Source: DATLMR01 sp964615905
GTDB taxonomy: Bacteria; Acidobacteriota; Blastocatellia; UBA7656
DNA length: 64,000 nt
Direction of reading: 5' to 3'
Assembly: GCA_964615905.1 (NCBI GenBank)
Contig: CAZTUB010000002.1
Span: 62,001-126,000, forward strand
Below the pieces are notes generated by a model, which was given only the letters and a program-made list of their open reading frames with translations, made no database searches and had not been told where the DNA came from. The position numbers and the translations under genes are program-made. Positions 38,009 through 47,146 of the stretch are shown here, in pieces (position 1 is the first letter of the stretch; each line of letters begins with the position of its first letter).

Positions 38009-38499
38009 GATTCCCCTCTATTCTGATGCGGCATCCTTTCCCGGTCCCACACCGTAGATGCGTTTAAAGTATTAAGCTATGCTCGCGGAGTAGGCAGCTC
38101 TCGCTCTCAGGCCGTTCTGCCAGAATTGTTAGCCGTAGCCGCCGATGACGGTTGATAAGAGTAGCCGTATCATAATTCTAATCCATCACTTGGGCCGTAT
38201 GATTTCAGCTCAAGTGGCCTGAGCGAGCATCCTGCAAAGCAGGAGTAAGTAAACCCGGCCTTTGTTATTGCAAGCCATGTGCCTCTCGCCCAGGCTCTGT
38301 AAGTCGTTTAGATGAGGGGAAATTGAGCGAAACAGTGGGACACTTGCGCGCAAGAGTGGCAAGGTAGTGAGTCAAAATCGCAGCCCCGCCCACACAGGCT
38401 TTGTACGAAGCGGCAGGCTGTGTACGATACTGGGCATTTATGTGATTTTATAAAGCACGTGATAATCTTTACCGGCCGCTCGATCTACAGAGTTAAACT
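38009..38499. other. 491-bp region without an intact gene
   Basis: Lies between divergent transcription units. No tRNA, riboswitch or intact ORF is recognised. Small inverted repeats such as CCTGCAAAGCAGG near 38240 are present without an obvious role. It borders a probable DUF4062 gene remnant. Confidence 0.5.
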
Positions 38500-38571
38500 A
38501 TGTCCGATCAGTCGAAAGTAATGATAAGCAGCACGGCCCGCGACCTGCCCCGGCTTTCGCGCGGGCGATGA
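38500..38571 (+). pseudogene. 5' remnant of a DUF4062 gene
   Basis: A 23-codon frame beginning MSDQSKVMISSTARDLP, which matches the conserved N-terminus of DUF4062 proteins (usually followed by EHR...), but then running into RLSRGR and a stop. The rest of the gene is absent, so this looks like the scar of a deletion or replacement. No Shine-Dalgarno is evident. The match is from memory of the family motif and is short. Confidence 0.5.
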
Positions 38572-38608
38572 ATCTGGTCAGATGATTTGGCGCGTATCAG
38601 ACGAAGAG

Positions 38609-40063
38609 ATGAATCCGGCTATTGACCGCAGACAGTTCCTCAAGCAGAGTATCTTCGCGCTAGGCGCTCTCTCCGCCAGCAAGCTACAGATGACCGTTAC
38701 TCCAAAAAAGATCGTTATCATCGGGGCTGGCCTCGCTGGTCTTTCGGCCGGGTATGAGCTTACGAAACTCGGCCACGACGTTACTCTGCTTGAAGCCCGC
38801 CCTTACGCGGGCGGTCGCGTCTTTACGATTCGCGAGCCTTTCACTGACGGGCTATACGCCGAGGCGGGCGCGCAGTTCGTCCCCGAAAGCCACGCGTTGA
38901 CTATGCGCTACGTTAAGGCCTTCGACCTGTCGCTAATCCCTGTCGAGCCGAGCGCGAAGCCTTCGATCTATCACATACGCGGCAAGCGAATCTTTGTGAC
39001 CGAAGACTCAAAGGTTGCCTGGCCGCTTGAGCTTACCGAGGAAGAGAAGCGTTTGAGCCTCGCGGGCTTGCTCGCGCGATACATCGACCCTGTGTTAAAG
39101 CAGATCGACAATGCCGAGGATTCGAACTGGCCGCCCGAACATCTCAAGAGGTACGAGATGGTTTCGATGACCGATTTCTTGCGCGCTCAAGGAGCATCCG
39201 ACGGCGCGATAGAGCTTTTCAGAACCGGTTATCTTGAGATCAACGGCGAAGGGATCGACAGCTACTCCGCGCTGAGCGGGCTGCGTGACCTTGCGCTCGG
39301 TCACGCAGAGCGCGAGTACCGGATCAAAGGCGGCAGCGATCTGCTTCCGAAGGCGTTTGCGTCTCAACTGGCGGGGAAGATCATCTACGACTCGCCCGTC
39401 GTAAGGATTGCTCATAATGCTGGAAGCGTTCGCGTAACCTTCAAGCAGTCGGGCTCGAATCAAACGCTCGCGGCCGACCACCTGATCTGCGCCGTCCCGT
39501 TTCCGATATTAAAGCGGATTGAAGTGTCGCCAGGGTTCTCTCCCGATAAGCAAAAAGCCATCGAGCGATTAGCTTATACGTCTGTTACTCGCGTCTACCT
39601 TCAGATGAAAAGAAAGTTTTGGGAGGACGAAGCCGTCTCCGGCGAAGCCTCGATTGACAGCCCGCGAATGGACCTGTTCCCGCTCGGCCACGCGGGCACG
39701 CGAGACATCTACGAGGCCTTTATGACCGGCGCAGAGGCGCGGCGAGTTATGGCTATGGGTGCGGCCAGGCGCGTCGATTACGTGCTCGATCAGGCGCTCA
39801 AAGTGATGCCCGCCGCCCGCCTCAATTTTGAGGTCGGCGCATCAAAGAGCTGGGACGAGGACAGATGGGCGCAAGGGGCGTGGGCGTGGTTCAGGCCCGG
39901 CGAGATGATCTCGCTGCTCCCGCTTGCCGCGCGCCGAGAGGGGCGCGTACATTTTGCCGGTGAGCATACATCGGCCTATCCCGGCTGGATGCAAGGCGCA
40001 TTCGAATCGGCCAGCCGGGTCGTGAAAGAAGTAATCAGTGGTCAGGGGCCTGTGGTCGGCTGA
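38609..40063 (+). CDS. Flavin-containing amine oxidase, Tat-exported
   Basis: A 484-residue FAD-dependent amine oxidase. An N-terminal twin-arginine signal (DRRQFLKQSIFALGALSAS) is followed by the FAD dinucleotide motif VIIGAGLAGLSAGYELTKLGHDVTLLEA (about 38-65) and ARPYAGGRV. The C-terminal FAD motif is VHFAGEHTSAYPGWMQGAFESA. ATG 38609 is chosen to place RR near the N-terminus; an ATG nine codons earlier is open. Substrate unknown (an amine or a carotenoid-like compound is possible). Its 3' end carries GTGGTC-type heptamers. Confidence 0.87.
   Translation: MNPAIDRRQFLKQSIFALGALSASKLQMTVTPKKIVIIGAGLAGLSAGYELTKLGHDVTLLEARPYAGGRVFTIREPFTDGLYAEAGAQFVPESHALTMRYVKAFDLSLIPVEPSAKPSIYHIRGKRIFVTEDSKVAWPLELTEEEKRLSLAGLLARYIDPVLKQIDNAEDSNWPPEHLKRYEMVSMTDFLRAQGASDGAIELFRTGYLEINGEGIDSYSALSGLRDLALGHAEREYRIKGGSDLLPKAFASQLAGKIIYDSPVVRIAHNAGSVRVTFKQSGSNQTLAADHLICAVPFPILKRIEVSPGFSPDKQKAIERLAYTSVTRVYLQMKRKFWEDEAVSGEASIDSPRMDLFPLGHAGTRDIYEAFMTGAEARRVMAMGAARRVDYVLDQALKVMPAARLNFEVGASKSWDEDRWAQGAWAWFRPGEMISLLPLAARREGRVHFAGEHTSAYPGWMQGAFESASRVVKEVISGQGPVVG
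40036..40063. repeat. Heptamer array F (unit AGTGGTC) spanning the amine-oxidase stop
   Basis: About four 7-bp units (AGTGGTC, AGGGGCC, TGTGGTC, GGCTGAG) encode the last residues (SGQGPVVG) and the stop of the amine oxidase. Same unit type as 28311-28347 and 58258-58277. Confidence 0.55.
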
Positions 40064-40089
40064 GATATAAAAGATGAGGCAAGACGGTA

Positions 40090-41277
40090 CTAATCTGCTG
40101 TCTGAATTTCGCTCGCGCCGCCGCTTGCTTCGACTATGTAGATGCCGGGCTTCATATGCTTTGCTTTGAGGTACTGTTCGGAGATTTTTGAGGCAAAGGT
40201 CTCAAGCGAGTCCCGGTTGACAAGATTCACAGTGCACCCGCCAAAGCCGCCGCCGGTCATCCGCGCGCCCGCCACTCCGTCTATCGAGCCGGCTATCTCT
40301 ACCAGCAGGTCAAGCTCGTAGCAACTGACTTCGTAATCATCACGCAAAGAGTTGTGGGACGCTCGCATCAACACGCCTAAGCGCTTGAGGTCGCCTGCGC
40401 TCAAGCTCTGCGCGGCCTCGACTGTTCTCGCGTTTTCCGTGATTACGTGTCTGCACCTGCTTCGCACAGGCTCTGGCAGAATATGTTCGTGCTCTTTGAA
40501 TTGCTCGACCGTTACGTCGCGAAGCGCGCGTATTCCGGGCAGCGACGCGCTTAAAAGCTTTACTCCAAGCTCGCATTCGGCTCGCCGCCGGTTGTACTCG
40601 GAAGAAGCCAGACTGTGCTTGACTCGCGTGTCGCAGACGACGATTGCCGTCTCCGGAAGGTTCATAGCGATTGCGCTTGTCTCCAGCAACCGGCAGTCTA
40701 TCAGGAGCGCGTGGCCGGGCTTGCCGAAAACGGCGATGAACTGGTCCATGATCCCGACTTTCGCCCCGACATATTCGTGCTCGGCTTGCTGGCCCGCGAG
40801 CGCGAGACTGCGCCTGTCGACGGCCTGACCTGAGACTTCGAGCAGCGCCAGCCCTACGGAGATTTCGAGCGCGGCCGATGAAGAGAGCCCCGCGCCTTCA
40901 GGCACGTTCGATTCGAGCGCGAGGTCGGCCCCGCTCAAACGCGCGCCGCGAGATTCGAGCGCGCGGGCAACACCTTCGACGTAATCGAGCCATATCCGGC
41001 GAGGCGCGGGACCGGGGCTGTCCAGGTCGAACTCAAATGACTCGTCCGCGTTGGCAGAGAAGACGCGCACGCGGCGGTCGCTGCGCCGGGAGGCCGCGAC
41101 AACCGTATCGCGATCAATCGCCATCGGCAGCACGAACCCGTCGTTGTAATCTGTATGCTCGCCGATCAAGTTGACCCGGCCCGGCGCGCGAAACAGGCGC
41201 GGCGTCGACTGGTATAGCTGTCTGAACAGACGGCTGAGCCCGTCTGTGTCAACTGCCCTGTTTTCCGGCTGCTCCAT
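40090..41277 (-). CDS. galK: Galactokinase
   Basis: Phosphorylates galactose to galactose-1-phosphate. The 395-residue GHMP kinase has the galactokinase signature GRVNLIGEHTDYNDGFVLP (about 38-56), the ATP loop PEGAGLSSSAALEIS and the third GHMP motif ARMTGGGFGGCTVNLV. The start overlaps the end of the upstream GH1 gene by 29 bp, indicating co-translation with glycoside hydrolases that may release galactose. galT is not in the window. Confidence 0.95.
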   Translation of the reverse strand: MEQPENRAVDTDGLSRLFRQLYQSTPRLFRAPGRVNLIGEHTDYNDGFVLPMAIDRDTVVAASRRSDRRVRVFSANADESFEFDLDSPGPAPRRIWLDYVEGVARALESRGARLSGADLALESNVPEGAGLSSSAALEISVGLALLEVSGQAVDRRSLALAGQQAEHEYVGAKVGIMDQFIAVFGKPGHALLIDCRLLETSAIAMNLPETAIVVCDTRVKHSLASSEYNRRRAECELGVKLLSASLPGIRALRDVTVEQFKEHEHILPEPVRSRCRHVITENARTVEAAQSLSAGDLKRLGVLMRASHNSLRDDYEVSCYELDLLVEIAGSIDGVAGARMTGGGFGGCTVNLVNRDSLETFASKISEQYLKAKHMKPGIYIVEASGGASEIQTAD

Positions 41278-42568
41278 TTGACATACTTCCTCGACTGTCT
41301 TGCGTACAATCGCAAAACGGCCCGATTGATTCCTCGGGATTTTCTACCTGCCATCGCATCTCTTCGACAAGAGGTGTGGGCTCCCAGCGGCTCTTGCCCT
41401 GGCCGTCGTTCAGCTTGAAAAGGCCAAGCTCTAACCGGTATTCGTCGAGCGGTTTGTTGCCGAACCTGTAGCGCCAATCGATCATTGTAAAGATCGGGAA
41501 CCATGTATAGCCGAGCACGGGCACGCCGCCAGCGCGCAGCTGCTTGACCGCGCCGACCGAAGCGCGGAGCCAGGCAGAGCGTATCTCGTCCGGGCCATGC
41601 GCGCTGGTTTCTGTGATGATTACAGGTACCTTGTAGCGATCATAATAGTCTTTGATGAGACTTTGAAATCCGGGACCATGCTGTTCGACGGGTCGGTAAG
41701 CGAGCTTGCCTCTGCGGTCAATGTGAAGCTCTTGCGTCGACCACTGCGGGTAAAAGTTCAGCCCCAGCGAATCGAGCTGGATCGCCCGCGAGGCAATCGC
41801 CGCGAGGTGGTCGGGCGACGCGCCGTTTCTGACGAGCCAGGCAAACAACGGGTGATCCGGCGTTACGCGGCCCGTTATCAGGTCATAGCAGATGTAGCCG
41901 CGCCGCTGCTCTTCTATCGCCAGAATCTCCAAATCCTGACGGGCCGCGCGGCTCAGCCCCGTCGCTTCGACGTGAACCATGAAAGCTTGCGGGTCTATCT
42001 CTTTGATCGCTTCGACAGTCTTTATGATGCCGCGCGCGAGCTGGAGCATTATGCTGATATAGCCCGTGTCGCCGCGAAGGTAAGGAGGCCACAGCCCGCG
42101 CTTGCCGCACATCAGGGCATTGACTATCGGCTCGTTGAGCGGCGTGTAAAATCTTATCAGGTGATTGTAGCGGCGCGTGAATTCGGCGGCGTAGCGCGCG
42201 ACCGCGTCGGGGTATTCGTTACTGACAAATTCGCGCCGCAGCCAGAATGGGCAGCCGTAATGCATGAGGTCGATGATCGGGGTTATGCCGAGCTCTTCGA
42301 CCATGTAAGGCAAAACCTTGTCGATCCAGCTCCAGTCGAACACGCCGGGCGATGGCTCGACTCTATACCACGGCACGCCCCATCTCAGCGCTTTCAACCC
42401 GACACGCGGCGCGAACGCGAGGTCTTCGTGCCAGTGGTCGTAATGGCCCATCAACTGGTATTCGTCCAGGGCGCGGTGGCCGGGCCTTGTCTGAGGAACG
42501 AAAGTGTCTTCGATTCCTCCGGCCCATACAAAGTCGGCCGGATCGGTCCCTAGTTTTGTTATCGTCAT
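41249..42568 (-). CDS. GH1-like family glycoside hydrolase
   Basis: A 439-residue clan-A barrel related to beta-glucosidases/beta-galactosidases of GH1. Probable acid/base Glu146 is in YTPLNEP and nucleophile Glu320 in VIITETSAHG. It is slightly shorter than typical GH1 enzymes and lacks the usual ENG of ITENG, so it may be a divergent branch. No signal peptide; cytoplasmic action on imported oligosaccharides is likely. It overlaps galK and follows the GH43-like gene by 32 bp, forming a catabolic operon. Confidence 0.82.
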   Translation of the reverse strand: MTITKLGTDPADFVWAGGIEDTFVPQTRPGHRALDEYQLMGHYDHWHEDLAFAPRVGLKALRWGVPWYRVEPSPGVFDWSWIDKVLPYMVEELGITPIIDLMHYGCPFWLRREFVSNEYPDAVARYAAEFTRRYNHLIRFYTPLNEPIVNALMCGKRGLWPPYLRGDTGYISIMLQLARGIIKTVEAIKEIDPQAFMVHVEATGLSRAARQDLEILAIEEQRRGYICYDLITGRVTPDHPLFAWLVRNGASPDHLAAIASRAIQLDSLGLNFYPQWSTQELHIDRRGKLAYRPVEQHGPGFQSLIKDYYDRYKVPVIITETSAHGPDEIRSAWLRASVGAVKQLRAGGVPVLGYTWFPIFTMIDWRYRFGNKPLDEYRLELGLFKLNDGQGKSRWEPTPLVEEMRWQVENPEESIGPFCDCTQDSRGSMSNGAAGKQGS

Positions 42569-42600
42569 TATCTTCTAACTTATAAACCCTCGCATGACTT

Positions 42601-44619
42601 TTACAAAATAGCAGTCACTCGCACCATATCAAAAGCGATCCCGGCTCTGTGCGCGTAAAGCGCCGGGCGTGCGGACGCGGCAGGAGCTTCAATCTCTCCA
42701 AGTTCGACCGAGTCCCACTGCACTTTAACCCGGCCGCCGGTTTTTCGAAATCGAAACTGCTGGTCCGTGAACGGGTCAAAGCTTTCGGGCAGCCGAAAGC
42801 TGCTCGCCTCGCACGCAAGCGACCAGCCATCTTCCGCCCGCTCCAGCCTGCATAACGGGCCGCTTTCGCTTTCGCCAAAGGCAGGGTAAATCCCGTAGCA
42901 CCCTTCCAGGTCCGCCGTGAGCGCGAGCCGCGCGTTGACCACAAGCTCGTACGATTCCAAAGGCACGCCTTTGACCGCAACCGCGTGCTCGGCCGCGTCG
43001 TCTGTCTGCCAGAGATTATCAAGCTCTATTGTCCAGTCGCCGGACCGTGTCATCCATCCACAACCGGCCGCGGACGCAGAGTCTGTAAACAGGTCCTGCC
43101 ACCCTTCTGTGAGCGCGAAGCCTGAAAATCCCGCGATCATATTTCGAGTGACGAGCGACACGCCGTAATCCGTCTGCGCGGCGCCGGGACCGTTTCTGAG
43201 ACGGCCTTGCCACCGCAACCGCGAGTTGTCGAGCGCGAGGCTTGCGAGCCCGTGATTTACTTCGAGTCGCAATAGCTGGTCCGCACCGCGCGGCGCGGCT
43301 TCAGTTAAGGCCAAAAGCTGCTCGACCGGCCCGTTTTCCGATTGCCACATGATTTGCGCCTGATCGCCTTCGGGGTTTAGCAATAAGAGAAACTCTTCGG
43401 CCTCGCCGATGCTCAAAGCGACGCCGAATAGAGAAGGCTCTACGGTTAAAGCGGGCCGACCGGCCTCGCTTATCGTATCGCTTATCGCTCGCAATGTGAC
43501 TTCGAGTATAAAGCTCGACGCTTTGACAGGCGCGTGAGCCCTGGCCTCCCCCGTTGAGGATTCTTGCGCCAACTCGCCGTTTTGCGAAGCCCACGCTCCG
43601 CCGGTCGTCTGCCAGACGCTGTTAAAATCCTGTGCGGCGCGGTATTCAAAATAGTCCGCGAATTTTGGCGCGAGCGGCGCGGGTTGTGAATCGGTGCTCG
43701 GTCCGAGCACTATCATACGGCGGCCCGCGAAGTCCTGGCGGTCGATAGCAAGCACGCGCTCGGCGCTCTGTTCAGCCCAGCGATGGTATACGCAGAAGAG
43801 TTGCCGGTTGTCAGGCCCGCGCGCGACGGAGTTATGACCCGGCCCGATCACTTTGCCCGGCAGCGTTCTGAGTATCGGAAGCACGCGGTCGTCGTTGGCC
43901 GCCTGGACCCACTCGGCGGTCGTCGCAAGGTCGTCCGTCGTGGCATAGCTTACTCCGTAGGTGACGTTTTTCCAGTTGCCGCCGCTGAACATCTGGTAGT
44001 AGAGGCTCTTATGTTTCAGCACGAACGGCCCTTCGACAGTGTGCCACCGCACGCCGCCTTTTTCGACACGCGCCGGGTCGTAGACCTGCCAGTCGAACCG
44101 CGCGCGCGTGACGGGGCGCGGCTCTCCGGCCAGCGTAAACGGATCGAGCATTCGGTCGATGACGGTCCCCGTGCCTATGTGCGTGTGCGAGAGAAAATCT
44201 GTCGCGTAAAACATGTAGCGGTCGCCGTTCGCGTCTTCAAATACGTGCGCGTCTATAGCGAACTGTTCGGTCGTAAGCGCGCGACCGCTATCGACGAACG
44301 GACCCGAAGGATGCGCGGCCGTGGCCACGCGTATCTCCATGTTAACTTCGTTGCCGACGCTGTAGTACATGAGAAACTGGCCCCTGTGATAGACCACTTC
44401 GGGAGCCCAGTAACAGGTGAAGCCTTCGGGGAACGGCTCAAGCGCGCCCCCAAGGTCGCGCCACTCGACGAGGTCGCGCGAGCCGAGCACGCCGAAAGCG
44501 CGGCCGTCGCGCCAGATGCCTGTCGAATAACACCAGTATTCGCCCCTGTGCTTTAGCACATACGGGTCGGGACACGAATGGTTATAGACGGGGTTGAGAT
44601 AGGTTTGATCGCTGCTCAT
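42601..44619 (-). CDS. GH43-like glycoside hydrolase with C-terminal lectin-like region
   Basis: A 672-residue protein. Residues about 5-300 form a five-bladed propeller typical of GH43/GH117-type enzymes: NPVYNHSCPDPYVLKHRGEYW carries the catalytic base Asp, AIDAHVFEDANG the pKa-modulating Asp, and WHTVEGPFVLKHKSLYYQMF the acid Glu. The C-terminal half (about 330-670) has two beta-sandwich-like segments with many Trp, probably concanavalin-like carbohydrate-binding domains. No signal peptide is seen. Likely removes arabinose, xylose or galactose from side chains. Start of the GH43-GH1-galK run. Confidence 0.83.
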   Translation of the reverse strand: MSSDQTYLNPVYNHSCPDPYVLKHRGEYWCYSTGIWRDGRAFGVLGSRDLVEWRDLGGALEPFPEGFTCYWAPEVVYHRGQFLMYYSVGNEVNMEIRVATAAHPSGPFVDSGRALTTEQFAIDAHVFEDANGDRYMFYATDFLSHTHIGTGTVIDRMLDPFTLAGEPRPVTRARFDWQVYDPARVEKGGVRWHTVEGPFVLKHKSLYYQMFSGGNWKNVTYGVSYATTDDLATTAEWVQAANDDRVLPILRTLPGKVIGPGHNSVARGPDNRQLFCVYHRWAEQSAERVLAIDRQDFAGRRMIVLGPSTDSQPAPLAPKFADYFEYRAAQDFNSVWQTTGGAWASQNGELAQESSTGEARAHAPVKASSFILEVTLRAISDTISEAGRPALTVEPSLFGVALSIGEAEEFLLLLNPEGDQAQIMWQSENGPVEQLLALTEAAPRGADQLLRLEVNHGLASLALDNSRLRWQGRLRNGPGAAQTDYGVSLVTRNMIAGFSGFALTEGWQDLFTDSASAAGCGWMTRSGDWTIELDNLWQTDDAAEHAVAVKGVPLESYELVVNARLALTADLEGCYGIYPAFGESESGPLCRLERAEDGWSLACEASSFRLPESFDPFTDQQFRFRKTGGRVKVQWDSVELGEIEAPAASARPALYAHRAGIAFDMVRVTAIL

Positions 44620-44644
44620 TCGCTGCCGAGATGATGTCTAAGAT

Positions 44645-45652
44645 TTACCCCTTGGGCGCAAAATACCCGCGTCGAGAGCGGATCGTCACTCCCGGCTGCG
44701 AGACCACAACCGAAAGCTTTCGCCAGCGTCCATCCCTTTTTTCGTTTGTGGAGTAGTATGTCAGCGTGTACTGGTTGCGAAGCTCTTCGACTATACTGAT
44801 GAAAGCAGGCTCCAGTCCATCCCCCTGCGGCGAGTAGACGTAGCGGCCGCCGGTCTGCTCCGCGATGTCGCGCAAGATTCCGCGCCCCTGTCTGAGCGGC
44901 TGGACGTAGCTCGCGTTTCCGATCAGCAGGTTGTCGTCTATCATGTCGACAGTGTAGATCGTAATTCCGGCCGCAAACGCGCCCTTGAGCACAGACTCGC
45001 GCGTGTGCTTGCTTGCGGAGTCCCAGCCGTCCGTGAGCAACAAAATAGCGCGCTTTCGTTCGGGGCGTTTGGCCAGGCTCTCTATCGCTTCGGCCACGCA
45101 GTCAAAAACCCGCGTGTTATCTTTGGCCGTGACATCCCAGATTCTATCGTTGATGTCGCGGAGGTTCGAATACTCTTGAAACAGTTGGATTTCGGTGTTG
45201 AACCCGTAAACGGCCACCTGATCGTCGTCACGTATGTTATCGACGAAGGAAGCCGCCGCCGAGCGAGCCATACCGAGCTTGCGCTCCATGCTGGCGCTCA
45301 TGTCGAGCAGTATCGCCGCCGCAAACGGGGCTTCTTCGGCGGTAAACGCATCGACCGTCTGCAAAACCCCTTCTTCGGTTATCTTAAAGTCTTTGGCCGT
45401 CAATCCGTGAACGTATTTGCCGTCGGGGGCTGCTACGGTGGCGCTGACCACGACGAGGTCTGCGTGCAGGCTTATCTTGTCGTCGTCGCGAGTATCTTTA
45501 GACTCTCGCTCTTGCGTCTCTCTCTTTTGCTGGACGAGGCTTGCCGAAGCGCGTGTGAAAGTGGCTGGGCCGATATGCGCCGACAGAAGCACGAGCGCCA
45601 GGAAGGCTAACGCGGCGTCTCTTTTCTTAGGTCTTCGGCAGTAGGCCATCAA
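44645..45652 (-). CDS. VWFA-related (Acidobacteria-type) exported protein
   Basis: A 335-residue secreted protein with an N-terminal hydrophobic segment (about 14-36) and a von Willebrand A domain. The MIDAS motif DMSAS (about residues 116-120) is intact, followed by VYGFNTEIQLFQEYSN and ILLLTDGWDSASKHT. The preceding VVSATVAAPDGKYVHGLTAKDFKITEEG is the hallmark of the VWFA-related family expanded in Acidobacteria. Probably binds partner proteins via metal. Overlaps the upstream small gene by 4 bp (ATGA). Confidence 0.88.
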   Translation of the reverse strand: MMAYCRRPKKRDAALAFLALVLLSAHIGPATFTRASASLVQQKRETQERESKDTRDDDKISLHADLVVVSATVAAPDGKYVHGLTAKDFKITEEGVLQTVDAFTAEEAPFAAAILLDMSASMERKLGMARSAAASFVDNIRDDDQVAVYGFNTEIQLFQEYSNLRDINDRIWDVTAKDNTRVFDCVAEAIESLAKRPERKRAILLLTDGWDSASKHTRESVLKGAFAAGITIYTVDMIDDNLLIGNASYVQPLRQGRGILRDIAEQTGGRYVYSPQGDGLEPAFISIVEELRNQYTLTYYSTNEKRDGRWRKLSVVVSQPGVTIRSRRGYFAPKG

Positions 45653-46182
45653 TCGCCCTGTTTCTGGTTGCGTCTGATGAATTGAGCCAGATTGATCACT
45701 TCGTTCGAGTTGGCGATCACCATAGCAGAAACGACGAACCGCGTTTCGGTCATCATGCTCTTCTTGATGCTGGTGACGGCTGTGTTTAGCTGGTCGAGCG
45801 CTTCGGCGATAGAGACCGGCGGAGTCTCCCGCTCGTCTTCGACCTCGTTGCCGCCCACGCCGCTCAATATCCGTTTCGCAAGCTTCTCTATCTGGACGAT
45901 CTTTTTCATCTCTTCGGGCGAGAACTTGCCGCGCTCACGGTATTCCTTGACCAGTTCGCTCGACAGGTCGTCGAGCATCTTCACATCCTCAAGGATTTTG
46001 CGGTGCTCGTTTTCGGCCCGCTCTCTTGCCATCTTCTTGCGCATGTCGGCCGGAATGTGATCGAGCTGGCCGAACGGGTCATCCGGGTCGTCCGGGTCTG
46101 ACGGTCTAGCCCCTTTAGACTGCTGCGCGGCGGCAACGACTGTAAGGCAGAACAGCAATATTACGGCGAGGAGAACTTTCAT
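45649..46182 (-). CDS. Exported protein of unknown function
   Basis: A 177-residue protein with a clear signal peptide (MKVLLAVILLFCLTVVAAAQ). The mature part is acidic and then helical, with a low-complexity DPDDPDDP stretch (about 28-35). No known domain is recognised. It is translationally coupled to the downstream VWA gene, so the two probably work together at the cell surface or periplasm. ATG 46182 is chosen because it begins the signal peptide; the frame is open 51 bp further. Confidence 0.75.
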   Translation of the reverse strand: MKVLLAVILLFCLTVVAAAQQSKGARPSDPDDPDDPFGQLDHIPADMRKKMARERAENEHRKILEDVKMLDDLSSELVKEYRERGKFSPEEMKKIVQIEKLAKRILSGVGGNEVEDERETPPVSIAEALDQLNTAVTSIKKSMMTETRFVVSAMVIANSNEVINLAQFIRRNQKQGD

Positions 46183-46409
46183 AACTCTAGTGCTTCCGGT
46201 TTCTGGTCCAGCGAGACAATTAATTTTTATCACATAGAGCGAAGCGCATCAATGCGGGCGGCAAGCAGCCTCTGCATGATCGAAGCGGAGGGCGCGGCTT
46301 GCGGTCTATTTTAAGTCTTGAAGGCGGGCGACAATATGAGGCGCGGCGCGCCCGTAACGGACGCCCCGGAGGCAGAGCTTAAATCGTGGCTTTAATCCCG
46401 GTTGCGATC

Positions 46410-46751
46410 CTAGTTTCTAAATATTCTGGAAAGGTACTTCTCTGTCAGAAACATCACCACGAACGGCAATGACAGAAGGCTGATAACCGAGAGGATCTGA
46501 GCGTGTTCGTGCTCATTTATGACCTGCCACAGGCTGACGTGTATAGACATGACTAAGAGCGACAGCACCGCCGTCATCATCCCTGCGAACCGGTTGGCCG
46601 CCTGCCAGGTCACGTCGTTTATCATCGACCGTGGCGAGCCGTAGCCGAGTATCCAGTTGCGCTTAAGCTTCGGAGAGAACCAGTACATCGTCGCGCCTGT
46701 CAAAATCAAAAGCACGTCGCTTGCCATTAATAAATTACCGTAGACGAACAT
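46410..46751 (-). CDS. SdpI-family membrane protein
   Basis: A 113-residue membrane protein with three to four hydrophobic segments. The motif ILGYGSPRSMINDVTWQAANRFAG (about 35-58) matches the conserved GYRTPRSMKNEETWxxAN loop of SdpI. In Bacillus, SdpI gives immunity to the SdpC toxin; in most bacteria the family role is unknown. Start 46751 is chosen so the first membrane helix is N-terminal; an open frame extends to 46883. It lies downstream of a palindrome, a 16-codon ORF and a subtilase gene, all on this strand. Confidence 0.8.
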   Translation of the reverse strand: MFVYGNLLMASDVLLILTGATMYWFSPKLKRNWILGYGSPRSMINDVTWQAANRFAGMMTAVLSLLVMSIHVSLWQVINEHEHAQILSVISLLSLPFVVMFLTEKYLSRIFRN

Positions 46752-46943
46752 GAAACGAACCTTTTTAATTTTTGGGGATTTACGAAGGGGCCTAGCCTTC
46801 ACTGCTTTATTTAACCGTGGCTCGCGAGATACGTCAAGCATATTCCTCGCCGCGCGCTGCTCGGCGGTTGCCTGCGAGAGCAAGATAATGCTGATAATAA
46901 GGCCGCTAAAACGAACCTGTTGCTTTATTGTTGCAATTGCGCG

Positions 46944-46997
46944 ACGGAGCCTTCGCCCGTTCGCATCAGATCTGATGCGAACGGGCGAAGGCTCCGT
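46944..46997. repeat. 54-bp perfect palindrome with no spacer
   Basis: Two 27-bp arms meet at AGATCT (46968-46973) and match at every position; the first mismatch is at 46943/46998. It lies 73 bp downstream of the short ORF. There is no adjacent T run on either strand, so it is not a typical intrinsic terminator. An assembly artefact cannot be excluded. Confidence 0.92.
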
Positions 46998-47069
46998 GGG
47001 ATAGACGTGAAGTGCCCCCGCAGTGGCGGTTCAAACCATCGGGGTCTGTGGTGACGGTCGTCGCAACTG

Positions 47070-47120
47070 CTAACAGTCGACTTCCCAGATCACTCCGTTG
47101 CATACGCCAGGCTTATTCAT
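47070..47120 (-). CDS. Candidate 16-aa peptide after the subtilase gene
   Basis: A 16-codon ORF, MNKPGVCNGVIWEVDC, with a strong Shine-Dalgarno (AAAGGAGAA) about 6 bp upstream of its ATG and a TAG stop. It begins 27 bp after the subtilase stop, on the same strand, so it is likely on the same transcript. It has two Cys (positions 7 and 16). No modification enzyme is nearby. Coding status rests only on the ribosome site and position. Confidence 0.45.
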   Translation of the reverse strand: MNKPGVCNGVIWEVDC

Positions 47121-47146
47121 AGCCGTTCTCCTTTCACTAAAAAATT

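Larger units (their letters stand above)
46752..47146. other. 395-bp intergenic region with palindrome and short ORF
   Basis: Between the SdpI-like and subtilase genes (both leftward). Holds the 54-bp palindrome at 46944-46997 and the 16-codon ORF at 47070-47120. Nothing else is recognised. Confidence 0.6.

Noticed and set aside
38009..38499. tRNA or riboswitch in the gene-free region
   Set aside because: No cloverleaf, T-loop motif or known aptamer pattern seen on either strand.
46944..46997. Ordinary intrinsic terminator
   Set aside because: No loop and no T run on either strand.
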